A stretch of 64,000 nucleotides of DNA from Cristatella mucedo (GCA_009760855.2 WPIO01000055.1:1589501-1653500); one strand, 5' to 3'. Counted from the first letter of the stretch, positions 44,231 through 63,996 are shown. Made by a program: numbers and translations. The notes: generated from the letters alone by a model not told the origin.

Positions 44231-44235
44231 GAGTA

Positions 44236-44480
44236 TGTGGTTTTATTTAATTGATGACACTGCCCCTGATCGCTGTACGAGTGGGCTGTGACACTCGATG
44301 TGGTAAGCAGCCCGGACGTGCTATTAGTGTTTGTTTTGACAAGGGAGTCGGGGGACTCCGGTGGGCGAGAGGGGCGAGGAGAGTCGTACTTCGCCCTGCT
44401 CCGTGTGTAGGAGGAATAAACTGGTGGTGTTGCTCGTCGGCTGGTGTTCTGTGCAGTACGCGACAATAATTCAGACTACA
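44236..44480 (+). repeat. 5' LTR of GAG-only element
   Basis: TG...CA termini. It contains aataaa near 44416. Differences from the 3' LTR are few (for example tgttttgacaaggg against tttttttataaggg, and aataaa against agtaaa), so insertion is relatively recent. Confidence 0.88.
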
Positions 44481-44500
44481 AGCTATTTCCGGCGGCGGCG

Positions 44501-45025
44501 ATGACAGCAATGTTGCTTGAGCATTTTCAAGTCGGTGATGACTTCGCAACTTGGCTGCTTAACTCGAAGCGGCGGCTCGAGCTGTACGGCGTCAATCCGA
44601 CAATCTGGCACAAATATCTGCCTCTCTTCCCGGAAGGAAGCGCCTTCTATATGTATTCTTACATGCCGAAGGCAATCAAGGATGACTACCGTCTGCTTCG
44701 CGAGGCTCTGGTAACAGCGCTGGCTAGCCCTGCAGGTAAAGCGCGACTGCTGAGCGCTGAGTTAGCAAATGCTCGTCGGAGAGAGGGCGGCGACAAAAGG
44801 GACCAGAAGCAATATCAGCAGTCGCCGACGGTGTGCCGGGCGACAACGGTTTACCAGGATGCCACCGTGTGGAACGCCGTGACAGCGATCCAGGCTGTGA
44901 CGGTTTGCCAGGCGCACGTGGTGTGCAACGAGGCAACGGCCTGCGAGGTAGCGGAAGCCGTGGAGGTGACGCTGGCATGCGACGAACCGGTGGGTTACGA
45001 ATCGGAGCAAGTCAGAGATGCGTAG
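44501..45025 (+). CDS. GAG-like protein of LTR element
   Basis: A 174-codon frame from ATG 44501. The first ~90 residues look like a retroelement capsid/GAG segment: HFQVGDDFATWLLNSKRRLE, LPLFPEGSAFYMY, then YRLLREALVTAL. The second half is Val/Thr/Ala-rich with irregular short repeats and no zinc knuckle (no CX2CX4HX4C). It lies 20 bp after the 5' LTR. The product would form particles rather than act catalytically; pol is missing, so mobility would depend on another element. Confidence 0.65.
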   Translation: MTAMLLEHFQVGDDFATWLLNSKRRLELYGVNPTIWHKYLPLFPEGSAFYMYSYMPKAIKDDYRLLREALVTALASPAGKARLLSAELANARRREGGDKRDQKQYQQSPTVCRATTVYQDATVWNAVTAIQAVTVCQAHVVCNEATACEVAEAVEVTLACDEPVGYESEQVRDA

Positions 45026-45124
45026 CAGGTCGGAGGCTCATCGGCAATGCAAGTGGGCTGTGACGTAGCACAGGTAGGAGACAAGACGCAGATCGGATAT
45101 GCGGTGAAGGTCGGAGACGCGGCG

Positions 45125-45405
45125 GCTGCGCCCTAAGACGCGGCGGCGGCGGCGCCCGAAGACGCAGCGGCGGCGGCGGCGCCCGAAGACGCGGCGGCGG
45201 CGCCCGAAGATGCGGCGGCAGCGGCGCCCGAAGATGCGGCGGTGGTGGCGGCGCCCGAAGACGCGGCGGCACCCGAAGACGCGGCGGCTTCCGGAGACGC
45301 GGCGGCGGCGCCCGAAGACACGGCGGCGGCGCCCGAAGACACGGCGGCGGCGCCCGAAGACACGGCGGCGGCGGCGCCCGGAGACGCGGTGGTGGCTTGC
45401 GAAGT
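45125..45405 (+). repeat. GC-rich 15-21 bp tandem repeat inside LTR element
   Basis: Units of the type gcggcggcgcccgaagacnc repeat about fifteen times. On the plus strand the frame from 45242 reads APEDAAA/APEDTAA repeats ending before a stop at about 45500. On the minus strand the frames are Arg- or Ala/Ser-rich. It probably arose by slippage in the element. Confidence 0.85.
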
Positions 45406-45836
45406 GGTGGTCGTGTGGAATGCACCATTGTGCTTTGAGGCTGTGCCGCCCGACGAGGCACCAGCGGCGGAAAAATATGTGGCCCCACGACGCATGAACT
45501 AAGCTGTCAAACGCAGCCAGCTTGTTTCCACAGGCCGTGCGGTCGCCTGCCTCCTCCGAGCAGCCGTTACTTAGCCTCATAATTAAGGGAGCGGACATCA
45601 GAACAGTACCAATCGCTAACGAACTCCTTGATGCACACTTCGATGCTGGCCCTGATAGTATGGCCAGAGCAGACGAGCGAGGCAGACAGCTACGGCCAAG
45701 GTGTGGCCTGAGACCGCCGGCGCGCTGTGAGGACTACGTGCTCAATGTTTAGCCTTCTCGTTGTCTAAGCAGTGGAGAAGAATAGCTGCTTGCTGCTCTG
45801 GCTGCGTCGTTAATTGATTTCCAGATCAGGCGGGCA

Positions 45837-46080
45837 TGTGGTTTTATTTAATTGATGACACTGCCCCTGATCTCTGTACGAGTGGGCTGTGACACTCGAT
45901 GTGGTAAGCAGCCCGGACGTGCTATTAGTGGTTTTTTTATAAGGGAGTCGGGGGATTCCGGTGGGCGAGAGGGGCGAGGAGAGTCGTGCTTCGCCCTGCT
46001 CCGTGTGTAGGAGGAGTAAACTGGTGGTGTTGCTCGTCGGCTGGTGTTCTGTGCAGTACGCGACAATAATTCAGACTACA
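45837..46080 (+). repeat. 3' LTR of GAG-only element
   Basis: It is the partner of 44236-44480 and is followed directly by the GAGTA target duplication. Confidence 0.88.
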
Positions 46081-46262
46081 GAGTACATTAGTATCAGGGC
46101 GCTGCACTAATTACAACACCAGCAGCATGCATCCGGCGCACACAACATCCCTTTCCTCATAGAATGGAATGCAGCTGTGACGGGCAACGTCAAAGGCCGG
46201 ACGCAGCGCCGAGTCAATTGCCCAACCGCCTGGTGCAGGCAGGGCATATACATTAGTGGCCC

Positions 46263-46263
<1 letters not shown>

Positions 46264-46351
<88 letters not shown>
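46264..46351. repeat. (CTG)n/(CAG)n trinucleotide tract
   Basis: About 29 uninterrupted CTG units. Frames through it give poly-Gln, poly-Ala or poly-Leu, with no other sign of a gene. Confidence 0.95.
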
Positions 46352-46765
46352 GCTAGCCACAATAGCAGAAGCAGCAGGCGCACACACAACATCCCTTCCC
46401 AGTAGAAAACAGAGGTCACAGTCCGCCAGCCTGGCTGGAGAGGGGGCGACCCTCACGACTCTAAAGTCGTATAGCCATCGGTTTCCCCTCGAACTTCTCT
46501 ACTGCCTGCTCCGACGACGGCGCCGAAGCATAAGTTGCTGCCCATAAGTCCGGCAGTACGTCGTTCGGGCTCAACCAGTTCAACCGGGCTCAACCAAGGC
46601 ATGTACTATTTAGCAGCCTACGGTGACGGCTGTTTAATGCTGGTTTGTGTACTGTTGTTTCGCTGTCGTGTTGTGTTTTTGGCTTCCGCTGCAGTCTTGG
46701 TGTAATGTCATGCTTTACTTGACCGTCGCCACATGCGTGATATGATCATCAGATCAAGGGGGCGT

Positions 46766-47225
46766 GTGGTTCTGTTTTTGTAACATCGCCTTCCCACCGA
46801 GCTCTGTTGTGTTTAGTTTTGGCTGAATCCGCTTCGCAGTCATTGTGACGGGCGATTTCACCTTGATCTGCAGAGCAGCACTGACCGGCTCACAACACCG
46901 GGTACTTTCGGAGCTGCAGACCAGTGCTGAGTGGCTGCACGTAGGCCAATAGGCCTCTGCCAAGGCCACACCAGCTACGGATGATTAGGGCTGATCAGAG
47001 TGAGATCGTGAAGAGAAGCCAGTAGTATTACGATTAGTATGCCTGATGGCTCGCTCAGCCAATAGGGATCATTTAGGACTACTATATATTTAATCTATAT
47101 GTGGCTTATTCTGTTGTTCGAATTTGCTGCGGTCCACTTTCTGTTGGTCAGCTGAGTTATTAAAATTCGGAATACTCTCAACCATTGAATTGTGACTGGC
47201 TTCATGGCAGCGCTGCGTCTCACAT
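46766..47225 (+). mobile_element. LTR-like repeat, copy A
   Basis: It starts TGTGGTTCTGTTTTTGTAAC after a purine-rich cagatcaagggggcg, which parallels the tract before the 3' LTR of the GAG-only element. It contains a TATA-like ctactatatattt and ends at ggcttcatggcagcgctgcg. A diverged copy is found at 47575-47680 plus 48989-49275. Confidence 0.5.
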
Positions 47226-47680
47226 GTATGGCCTCGTTGTAGTCGCTGCGGCAAGTTTATGGCCCAGTGGAGTTTATGGAGCTGCGGACGATTTTTGGGC
47301 CATTGTGATTTATTGTGGTGATGGGTCGGTGAAGTTCAAGTCACAGCCTGCAGAGGCTCTGACTTTGTGATGGGGGACGGGCTAGGGAGAGCGGTTGCAT
47401 GCTGGCAGGCTGCCAGCGTCTGTGTGGAAAGACACACAGACTGCAGCTTGCTTTTTCGTACGCCGTCGAGTGTTCGACGTTCGCATTCAACTGTACCGTG
47501 GACAGGTTTGACCTTGGAGGGTTAATATGCATATCACTTTAATTCATAATCCGCGGGCTTACCTAGAGCTGCTGTGGTCAAATGAAGCGTTTGTAGGCTG
47601 AACCTTGACTGTCAGTGTGCCGGGCGGTTTCACCCTGACCTGCAGTGCAGCACTGGCTGACTCTGGACACCACGTCTATT

Positions 47681-48984
47681 TGTGGCGCCTTGCTGGCCTT
47701 GGCTGAATTTTAGCGAAAACAAGAGCTGTCCGGCGGCAGGCTAGAACTCCTTTGTCCTGGAGCAGTGAGCCAGAGAGGAGCGTCAGTGCGGTTAGGGAGC
47801 AAGAGCTTAAGAGCAAGCCAGGAAGCTCTCTGACCAGCGGTGGCGATTCGGCCTTTAGAATAGGTCCGATACCCGCGGGAGCTGCTGATTGATGTTGGCT
47901 GGCCTGTCAACCTCCGCCTTCACTCTGTCCAAGAAAGAATCGTCTGGAGCCCATTCGCCATTCAAGCTGGACAGAAGTGCCTTTCCAGTGGCCTAGTGAC
48001 GGTATTAATTCCTTACCGTAATGGCCACGGTATTGGGCCCAATACCACTAAGCTCTTGCCCCATTGTCTCAGCCAAGTATTTAAGAGTCGAGCGACGCTC
48101 GCTCTTGGTCTTTTTGGTCTTTTGTCTTTTGTCCGGCTCCGCCCTTCGACACCGTCGGACTCGTTTCTCTGAAAGCGAGAGAGGAGGGCGGGCTGCTCGC
48201 CGGCGATGGACAAAACAGGACGAGGCACAGCTAGGAGAATTCGGTGGACTCTACCGAATACGGTCGTATCGCGCCCGAGCTGGCATTTTGTGTTTCTTTT
48301 GTGATTTGTGTGTGCGCGCTCGCACGTGGTCTCGGCATAGGGAGTTGCCGGTGCGAGCTAGACGTGGTTGGTGTGCGTGGGGTATTCCTGCCGCAAGGTG
48401 GAAACGGAGTCCTAGTTCTCCGGTTAGGGTTTAGGCTCCGGTTCAGGCTCCGTCTATTTGGGTCGTTTCCCATTATAGACGTAAGCAGCCTCAGTGTGGA
48501 GACGTGTTTCCTCCGCAAGAGTGCTTGAGGTGGCGTGTGTGGAGTATTCCTGCCGCACTGGTGGAAAATGAGTCCTAGTTCTCCGGTTAGGGTTTAGGCT
48601 CCGGTTCGGGCTCCGTCTATTTGGGTAGTTCCCCACTATAGACGTAAGTAGCCTCAGTGTGGAGAAGTATTCCCTTCGCAAGAGTGTTGGTGCTGCTGAG
48701 AGCGTGCGAGCAGTGTGGAGATAAAACTGAGCTAGACGGGCAGTGACTTTGTGCGATTGCGAATAAAGCTCAGTAAAATCCCCAATTTGTGAGTCTCGCT
48801 TTCCAATTCACGCCACGGACTCACGACCCCCTTTAGTAACGGTAATTAGGTCAGCGCCAGAAACGCTCGTTTTGTGGCGGCCAGCTTATTGCGCGTAGGC
48901 GCGCACCGAACGGCATTAGGCGCTAGGTTACGCCGCTAGGTAAGCAGCAGGTCAAGCCTACCCCGTCGAGCCTTCGGCGTTACA
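47681..48984 (+). mobile_element. Solo LTR (1304 bp) with target duplication
   Basis: Termini are TGTGGCGCC and GGCGTTACA (imperfect inverted repeats, TG...CA). Both sides are flanked by TATT (47677-47680, 48985-48988), and removing the block restores continuity of copy B. Inside are an 18-bp perfect palindrome GGTATTGGGCCCAATACC (48029-48046), a TATA-like tatttaag (about 48077) and AATAAA (about 48763), as expected of U3, R and U5. Confidence 0.72.
48370..48695 (+). repeat. ~165-bp tandem duplication inside solo LTR
   Basis: Two units each run from ggtattcctgccgca / gagtattcctgccgca to cgcaagagtg. They share cctagttctccggttagggt and cctcagtgtggaga. They differ at scattered positions, so the duplication is older than the 46-bp one at 43029. 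Confidence 0.85.
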
Positions 48985-49275
48985 TATTTTTGGAGCTGCA
49001 GACCACTGCTGATTGGCTGAATATCACGTGTGCCTAGGCCAAATGGCCTCCGGCAGGGCCTCACCAGCTACGGCTGTATTGAGATTAGTACGCACGATCG
49101 ATCGCTTTGCCAATAGCAAGCATTTAGGGCTACTATATATTTGACTTGCTTGTCGTTTATTTTTTGTCCGTATTTGTTACGATCCACGTTGTGTTCGTCG
49201 GCCGCGTTGGTAAACATAGTAATTTTCTCAACCGTCGACTGGCGAATGGCTTCATGGCAGCGCTGCGTCTCGCAG

Positions 49276-49775
49276 CTTGATCCATTGACATCGCAGCTTG
49301 ACCCGTTGGTCGTCCATGCCTAGTAACTCAAAATTCGATTCAACGCACGCGATCCGAGACGCGGGATCATTTTGAGGAATCCTGGAAGCTTTAGTGATAC
49401 GCGGAGAGTTTGGAGTGCAGGGGAGACAGCGAATGAGGCGGCGTGCGAAGCAGACTCGGTCTTGTGGGCCGTCGTTCTGAATCCAAACGGAGTACGCGAT
49501 TCGGTTGGAGGTGAGAAGTCGCCAATTACACAGGGGCCAGCCTCGGTAGACGGAGGGCCAAATAGGGTCGACGGCCCCTCCCGATCAGTCGAGCCAGCCA
49601 TTGTCCGAGTTCATTGCCGCGTTGAAATTTTCATTGAACAAAAGACTTTTTTGGCCCCTTGTAATGCAGCGAAATGCTTCGAGCTGCAGGAAGCAGTATC
49701 GGTACGACAGACCAGAAGCACAGCAGCAGACAACAAACTGTTGGAATTCAGGCGAGACAATTTAATTGTAATATT
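49276..49775 (+). other. Unclassified frame after LTR copy B, possible retroelement internal DNA
   Basis: An ATG frame at 49372-49923 opens MRNPGSFSDTRRVW and includes SPITQGPASVDGGPNRVDGP, protein-like but unrecognised. Its position just downstream of an LTR-like repeat suggests remnant GAG or leader DNA. Its 3' end runs into a LINE fragment at about 49780. Confidence 0.3.
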
Positions 49776-49779
49776 AATC

Positions 49780-50108
49780 GTTGCGCCCGCATTTCGGAAA
49801 CTAACTGTTTACCCATACCTCGCACAAACCTCAAATCCTTGGGAGACCGTGCCTTTAATTGGTATGCTCACAAAGCCTGGAACGCCCGACCTCCGTCACA
49901 TACCCTGGCTTGACCACATTTAAAAAGAGATTACAAACGCACCTATTTATGACAGCATTTAGTGAGTCCCTGTGATTCGTTATTTGTTGTTCATCGTGCA
50001 TGCTCCCACTAATCGTTCGATCGCGTTTCCTTTGCAGCAAATGTATCGTGCTTAGAAAGAGATTGAGCTCTCCGAGGGGGCTCCATTCAATTTTTTATTA
50101 TTATTATC
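49780..50108 (+). mobile_element. LINE 3' fragment
   Basis: acctcgcacaaacctcaaatcc, gctcacaaagcctggaacg, then gaaagagattgagctctccg and (atta)n. Confidence 0.85.
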
Positions 50109-50199
50109 TTTACTAAATTTATAGGTGGCCTGCATAGAGACCTGAGAGAACACCTCTATCTAGTCGCTACTACCACTACTGCTACGGACAGCGATCGCA

Positions 50200-50899
50200 C
50201 TAAATGAAGGTCGCCGTAGTCGGCTCCTTTGGCGATTCCTATTTTGCATTATCTGTCGCCGCTAAAAAAAACGGCCAGGCTCTTGCGCCCGATTGCGTTA
50301 TACAACTTGGGCTTAACTAGTCGGCGCCACTGTAGAGTGCTTCGGCAGGCTGGTTGCGCTGCAGAATGATACGCATTTCTCGGAGTTCCCGACTGTTGCA
50401 GGTGCGATAAAACTTGGCGCCTCTTCCTGCGCACGGTCGCCGCGTGTTACCGGCTCGTCGTAGCCACTGACTGGCTTCTGCGGCTGATGCTAGCAAGTTA
50501 TAACCTTCGTGTTGACACCGTCTCCGTAGCCGTGAACGTACATGGGCCACTTTTTGTCACAGCAACGTCGCTTCCTCTGCGTTCGGTCGGTCCTCCGTAC
50601 TTCCCGCCTCGAACTCCCCTTCATTCGTGTAGCGCTGCGGCTGCGGTTTCGCCGACTCGTAGCTTCACCTTCAGCTTGCGGAAGCTTGTACTGTAGGTCG
50701 CCCCTATTGCTTTCGTTCTGCCCTTCAGTCAGCGCGTGTGCCATACACTTGATGCCACCTCTCGCGTCGGCCTTCTTTTGCCTGGACGCCGGTGAATCGC
50801 CGTGGCGACTCGATCTCTGGGGCGAACCGGCTCGTTTAGCGCGCGTGTGCGTACGCCATCTGCCGACAGCAGTACCATTTGGTGCCGTTGCTTAGAATG
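50200..50899 (+). promoter_or_regulatory. Candidate STOML2 promoter / 5' UTR and split start codon
   Basis: A CpG-rich segment is followed by ATG|gtaagc at 50897-50900. The exon-2 frame begins at phase 0 with GCC. Joining a start ATG directly to it would give a basic, acid-free N-terminus (ASLRATTVAQQRFRSAHVN), as expected of a mitochondrial presequence. No better upstream Met is seen in the exon-2 frame. This is inference and needs transcript data. Confidence 0.35.
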
Positions 50900-51261
50900 G
50901 TAAGCGACTGAAGGAGCCATTGCCCGAATCTTGCGATAGGCGTGCACAAGAGCTGGCCTAGCGGACACTTTTGCTTTGGAAGTCAGCCTCATGCAGTGTA
51001 ATGACGCAACGGATGCGGATGTGCAAAACTCGGCCGAGTAGGAGCCACACAAAATGGTGGTCAGACGCATGGGACCAGAGCAGAGCGGCAACCGCTTGGT
51101 GTTCTGCGGGGCATCTGAGAGCATGGGCATGGGCAAGGGAGAGTGTTGAAAATCTGCAGCGTCATTCAAATGCAAGGCTGGTCGCCTCTAATATTCGTGC
51201 GCCATCCTTGTCGCATAGATTATTAGTTATTTCTACCGACTACAAAGTCAATACTGCTTAA

Positions 51262-51525
51262 TGAGACCATTTAGTGGGTCCCTGTGATTCGTCCTTGATG
51301 TGCTTATGCGTGCTGACACTGTGCATGCTGCCACTAACCACATTTGCAAGCTGACCCTGTGCATGTCACCCCTAACCATATTATTCATTTTGTTTGTTTT
51401 TCAAGCATGATTTTACTTACTATTCAATTGCATATCACTTTGCAGCAAATGTAAAGCGCCTAGAAAGAGATTAAGTTCTCTGAGGGCGCTTTATCAAGTG
51501 CAATATTATTATTATTATTAATGCC
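51262..51525 (+). mobile_element. LINE 3' tail
   Basis: gggtccctgtgattcgtcct to cgcctagaaagagattaagt and (att)n. Confidence 0.88.
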
Positions 51526-52224
51526 TTGATGAAGTTCGAAGATTTCATCAGCCATTACCACAGCTATCACTCATTGTAAATTGTGCAATGAAGGTACGTC
51601 TTGATGTGTTTGGGGCTTATGGGACAAGGAACACACATATAAGCAAATGTGCACAGAGAAAGACAGACAGTGAGAGCGAGATTTAGTTCTCTTGCGGCAT
51701 ATCTTTTAGTATTATTATTAGTATGATTACTGTACAATAATGCTGACCTATATGTGGTTATGCCGGTGTAATCGGCCTGTTTTACGTTTTCCAAGTCTGC
51801 AGGCTGGCAGCAGACAGCGTATTTTAGCTCGTGCAGTTAGATTTACATATAGCATCGTGCAACACTTCGTTTCATTTGTCTTAGGATTTTGCTAGCACTG
51901 TGCCAGCCCTGGATTTATTTTATTAGTGATCGCCGTGTTAGGTGTTTTCCGAATTAGGTGTGTCCACATGTACGAAAGGTGAATTTTACGCCCAATCTAT
52001 CGTGCCACAGCGTTGGCAGCGATGGATCGCTTACAGGAGCAGGTGGTGCACGAGGAGCAGTCTGTCGATGTCAAAACAAGACTCATTCACCGTGCCACTC
52101 TGGACTGGTTTGCCGCTGTTGCTCGAGCTGCTGCCTCTCAATCCACTCCGGCGGCCTCCCCCTGGCAATAGGAATTTAGGAGCGAGTCGAGTGGCCAAAG
52201 TGAAAGGTCAAAGTGAAAGAATGT

Positions 52225-52380
52225 GGGCTGATTTGACAGCCTCGTGCTGCTATCAACCCCACTGGCCGCGGCTATCAAGCCGACAGCGGGCAGTAAAGAA
52301 TCGTCTGCTGCAGGACTAAAACCCACGACCTGGGTCGGCAGTGCTAGCGTCTCACCACTTTGGCTGAAACCCGTGGCATA
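52225..52380 (-). mobile_element. SINE family A, diverged
   Basis: Reverse: gatttgacagcctcgtgctg, ggactaaaacccacgacct (B-box complement) and gcgtctcaccactttgg. Confidence 0.6.
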
Positions 52381-52647
52381 GTACGAGCGCTTTCTTTTGC
52401 AGCGCCTCGGCTTCATAATGCTGGTGACCGGAAATCTTTGCCAAGCGTGGTTGCCCAGATGTGTGTACTCGGAAGTCTGCCGCTGTTTCTTTTACCTGAG
52501 TTGCCTCTCTCAGCCGTTGCTGGGCGGGCCTCATGCGTCCTAGCGCTCGACCGATCGGTGACCGATATATGCCTTGCATTTTCCTTCCCCCCCCACGAGC
52601 TGCTGCTCGGCGCCCGTAGCGACGGCGGCTGGGGGATTTTCTTGCAG

Positions 52648-61895
<9,248 letters not shown>

Positions 61896-62924
61896 GTAAG
61901 TTGGTTTTGGTGCTGTTGCCTCTTTTATTTCCTTGGCAAGTCCTCGAGCCTGACAACAAATGCTCGCAGTTCTCCTCGGCTCGGCGGCCTACGTGTCGAT
62001 TTGGTCAGGCTGGGTCATACTGTGAGTGCTGCCACAGCCCCTTCATGTTGACTTGGGCGTTGCATTGAACCATCAAGTAGGCTGGGTGGGTCATGGGTGG
62101 TGGTGGTGGTGGTGGTGTGAAGTTGACCGTTGAAAAGGCTGACGTGCAGTAATTGTACTTCCTCCAAGTGTGGCACCAGACACCAGAGCAGCTTTCGAAT
62201 CCAAGGTGTGTCGTAATCGTATCGTGGCTCGGTCCTCGTTCCGTGCTCTAAGATGAAGCCGTAGGTAGGTAGACCATGGCTTGTACGTGCAATCGGGCTA
62301 GATCGTTGCTGGGCTTGGTTGCCTCCTTGGTAGCCAGAGACAGAGAGCTTACAGAGAGCCTGCACGTCAGTGGGAGCACGATGCCGATGGCCCTTTCGCT
62401 CCCCCCCCCCCAATGGCAGTGGGAGACGATAGAGCAATAAGAGAAGTCCGGGTTATGCCATCCTCACAGTGTCGCACTCATGCAGCTACTTCAATCGATC
62501 AAGTGTGTGCCTTGGCAAATCTGACACTGTGAGGCCCGGTGCTGGTCAATAATCGGGTTAATGCCTAGCATATCCACATGCCGGCTTGATGTTTGCACAA
62601 GGATTTTGACACCTATCCAGCATGTATGTGTTGCCCAGGGGTTCGTGTGGGGCATTGGCTGTCGGAAGAGCCGAGCTGGCTAGCAGATGCTCTAATAATG
62701 GGGGACGTAATTGACGGTCGCAGGTGCAAGATGCTGAAGCCAAAGTGGCCTCAGGTGGTTTGAAACCCCATTTTCTCCTTGCCTCGACCTCGGCGTGCTC
62801 CCTCGACCTCGGCTTGCTTCGTCCAGTTAGTCCGAAAGCAGGCTAACTGAAGATTGCTGATACTTGGTTTTTTTTGCATGAAGCAGCGGTTTATTTTTTA
62901 ATTTTATGATAGCTCGATGTTTTG

Positions 62925-63075
62925 CTGGGTCAATGTAAATTGTCCATGGTGTGCTTATCCGTGCTGTCACTGCATGTTATCACTTACCAATTGACATGCT
63001 TCCTTTGCAGCACGTGTAAAATGCATAGAAAGAGCTCTAGTTCTCGTAGGGTTATATACAAATGTCTTAATATTA
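62925..63075 (+). mobile_element. LINE 3' tail, diverged
   Basis: tttgcagcacgtgtaaaatgc, agaaagagctctagttctcg, (atta)n. Confidence 0.65.
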
Positions 63076-63344
63076 ATGTAATAATATTAATTATTTATAT
63101 TGTTTAGTTAGCTTGGATTCCGGTTTAGGTTCAAGTGTTCAGCTCAAACTATTATGCTACCTGAGTATAGTCCGGTGTCAGCCTTCAAGATAGCTTGACA
63201 GAGAAAGAGCACTTTTTATAGGTTTTCCCCTCCTCGCTTGGGTCGATTTCCTAGATATGGTATGGACACACGTGTCCATAAGTGTTTAGGCACCCAGGGG
63301 CAGGCGATTTCCGAGGCCCCACCTGCTAGACCGGTCCAAGGAGT

Positions 63345-63525
63345 GGGTGCCGTGATGGCACACTGGGTAAGGCGGTTGCTTTTCAGAACCTCGGTCCCGA
63401 TGTCGTGGGTTCGAATCCTGCGGTGGGCGATTCTTTATCGCTGCTTCTAGCGGTGGTGACAGCTGTAAAGGCTCTTCTGCCACTATACAAAATAGGCTGT
63501 TAAATCAGCTAATATTTGTATATTT
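63345..63525 (+). mobile_element. SINE family A, best-preserved copy
   Basis: gatggcacactgggtaaggc A box, GGTTCGAATCC B box, the ggtggtgacagctgtaaaggc body, and end taggctgttaaatcagctaat. A useful reference for the family. Confidence 0.82.
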
Positions 63526-63687
63526 TTAGCAAAGGAAACTATCATCACAATATATGGCTCTCGGTGAGCAAGGCTGTACATGGACCACTCAAGCAGAAAT
63601 GCGATACAATTGACCAATGTCGACTAAAATGACTGCAACTTGTAACAAACGTTTAGTCTTTAGAATAATGCCTTAGAGAGCTTACTC

Positions 63688-63996
63688 ATGAACATTTTTA
63701 TTTGCGAAAGAGAGAGTGTGGGGATGGCCACACTCCTCGGCAAATCCTCGTCCGGTGGCCTGTCGAGAATGTGGCTCGCCGAGTGCACATGCCTTCAGGT
63801 GTACCACTGGAGTGCAGTGCTCGACGGGGACGTATTGCTAGCCCTTCATAAACAAGGAATCGGCAGCAGAAAGACTGCTCGCCGTCTTAGGATGAGTGAG
63901 GGCTGCTTGAGATCTAGCCTGGCTAAGTGCCCCAGCAGAGGGTCAAGTCGAAAACTGGCGAAGAGACCTGGGAGAAATGTCCGAGCAGAAGCCTGA
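63688..63996 (+). CDS. Tc1/mariner-like transposase N-terminus (partial)
   Basis: The frame contains LLALHKQGIGSRKTARRLRM then a spacer and SSRKLAKRPGRN. This is the paired-type helix-turn-helix plus GRPR-like hook typical of Tc1/mariner transposases (Lxxxgxsxrxiaxxlgxs...RPGR). It is cut by the window edge, so the DDE domain cannot be checked. No terminal inverted repeat was found upstream. It lies in a STOML2 intron on the same strand. Confidence 0.4.
   Translation: MNIFICERESVGMATLLGKSSSGGLSRMWLAECTCLQVYHWSAVLDGDVLLALHKQGIGSRKTARRLRMSEGCLRSSLAKCPSRGSSRKLAKRPGRNVRAEA

Larger units (their letters stand above)
44236..46080 (+). mobile_element. Non-autonomous LTR retrotransposon with GAG-like ORF only
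   Basis: Two nearly identical direct repeats (44236-44480, 245 bp; 45837-46080, 244 bp) begin TGTGGTTTTATTTAATTGAT and end TTCAGACTACA. The flanking 5 bp are GAGTA on both sides (44231-44235, 46081-46085), a clear target-site duplication. The internal 1.36 kb holds one GAG-like frame and a GC-rich tandem repeat; no protease, reverse transcriptase, RNase H or integrase is visible. A purine-containing atcaggcgggca precedes the 3' LTR. No standard TGG-type primer site follows the 5' LTR. The size and contents match the TR-GAG/TRIM class of elements. Confidence 0.88.
47575..49275 (+). mobile_element. LTR-like repeat, copy B, split by solo LTR
   Basis: The left part (cgggcggtttcaccctgac, gcagcactggctgac) ends at 47680. 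The right part (tttttggagctgcagacc, ctactatatattt, ggcttcatggcagcgctgcg) resumes at about 48989. The order matches copy A without the 1.3-kb insert between them. Confidence 0.55.

Noticed and set aside
44833-45063. Collagen-like Gly-X-Y frame (GDNGLPG...)
   Set aside because: Alternative frame of the GAG second half; the pattern is short and irregular.
45012-45598. 158- and 186-codon minus-strand frames over the GC-rich repeat
   Set aside because: Arg/Pro or Arg/Val/Phe-Gly repeats follow from the minisatellite unit and oppose the GAG-like frame.
46111-46456. Poly-Gln / poly-Ala frames
   Set aside because: Caused by the CTG tract; no flanking protein similarity.
47681-48984. Protein frames of 94-137 codons at 48.0-48.5 kb
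   Set aside because: They lie wholly inside the solo LTR.
52360-52647. Upstream extension of the STOML2 exon frame
   Set aside because: Open but contains acidic and irregular stretches unlike a presequence, and is followed by a strong acceptor at 52647.
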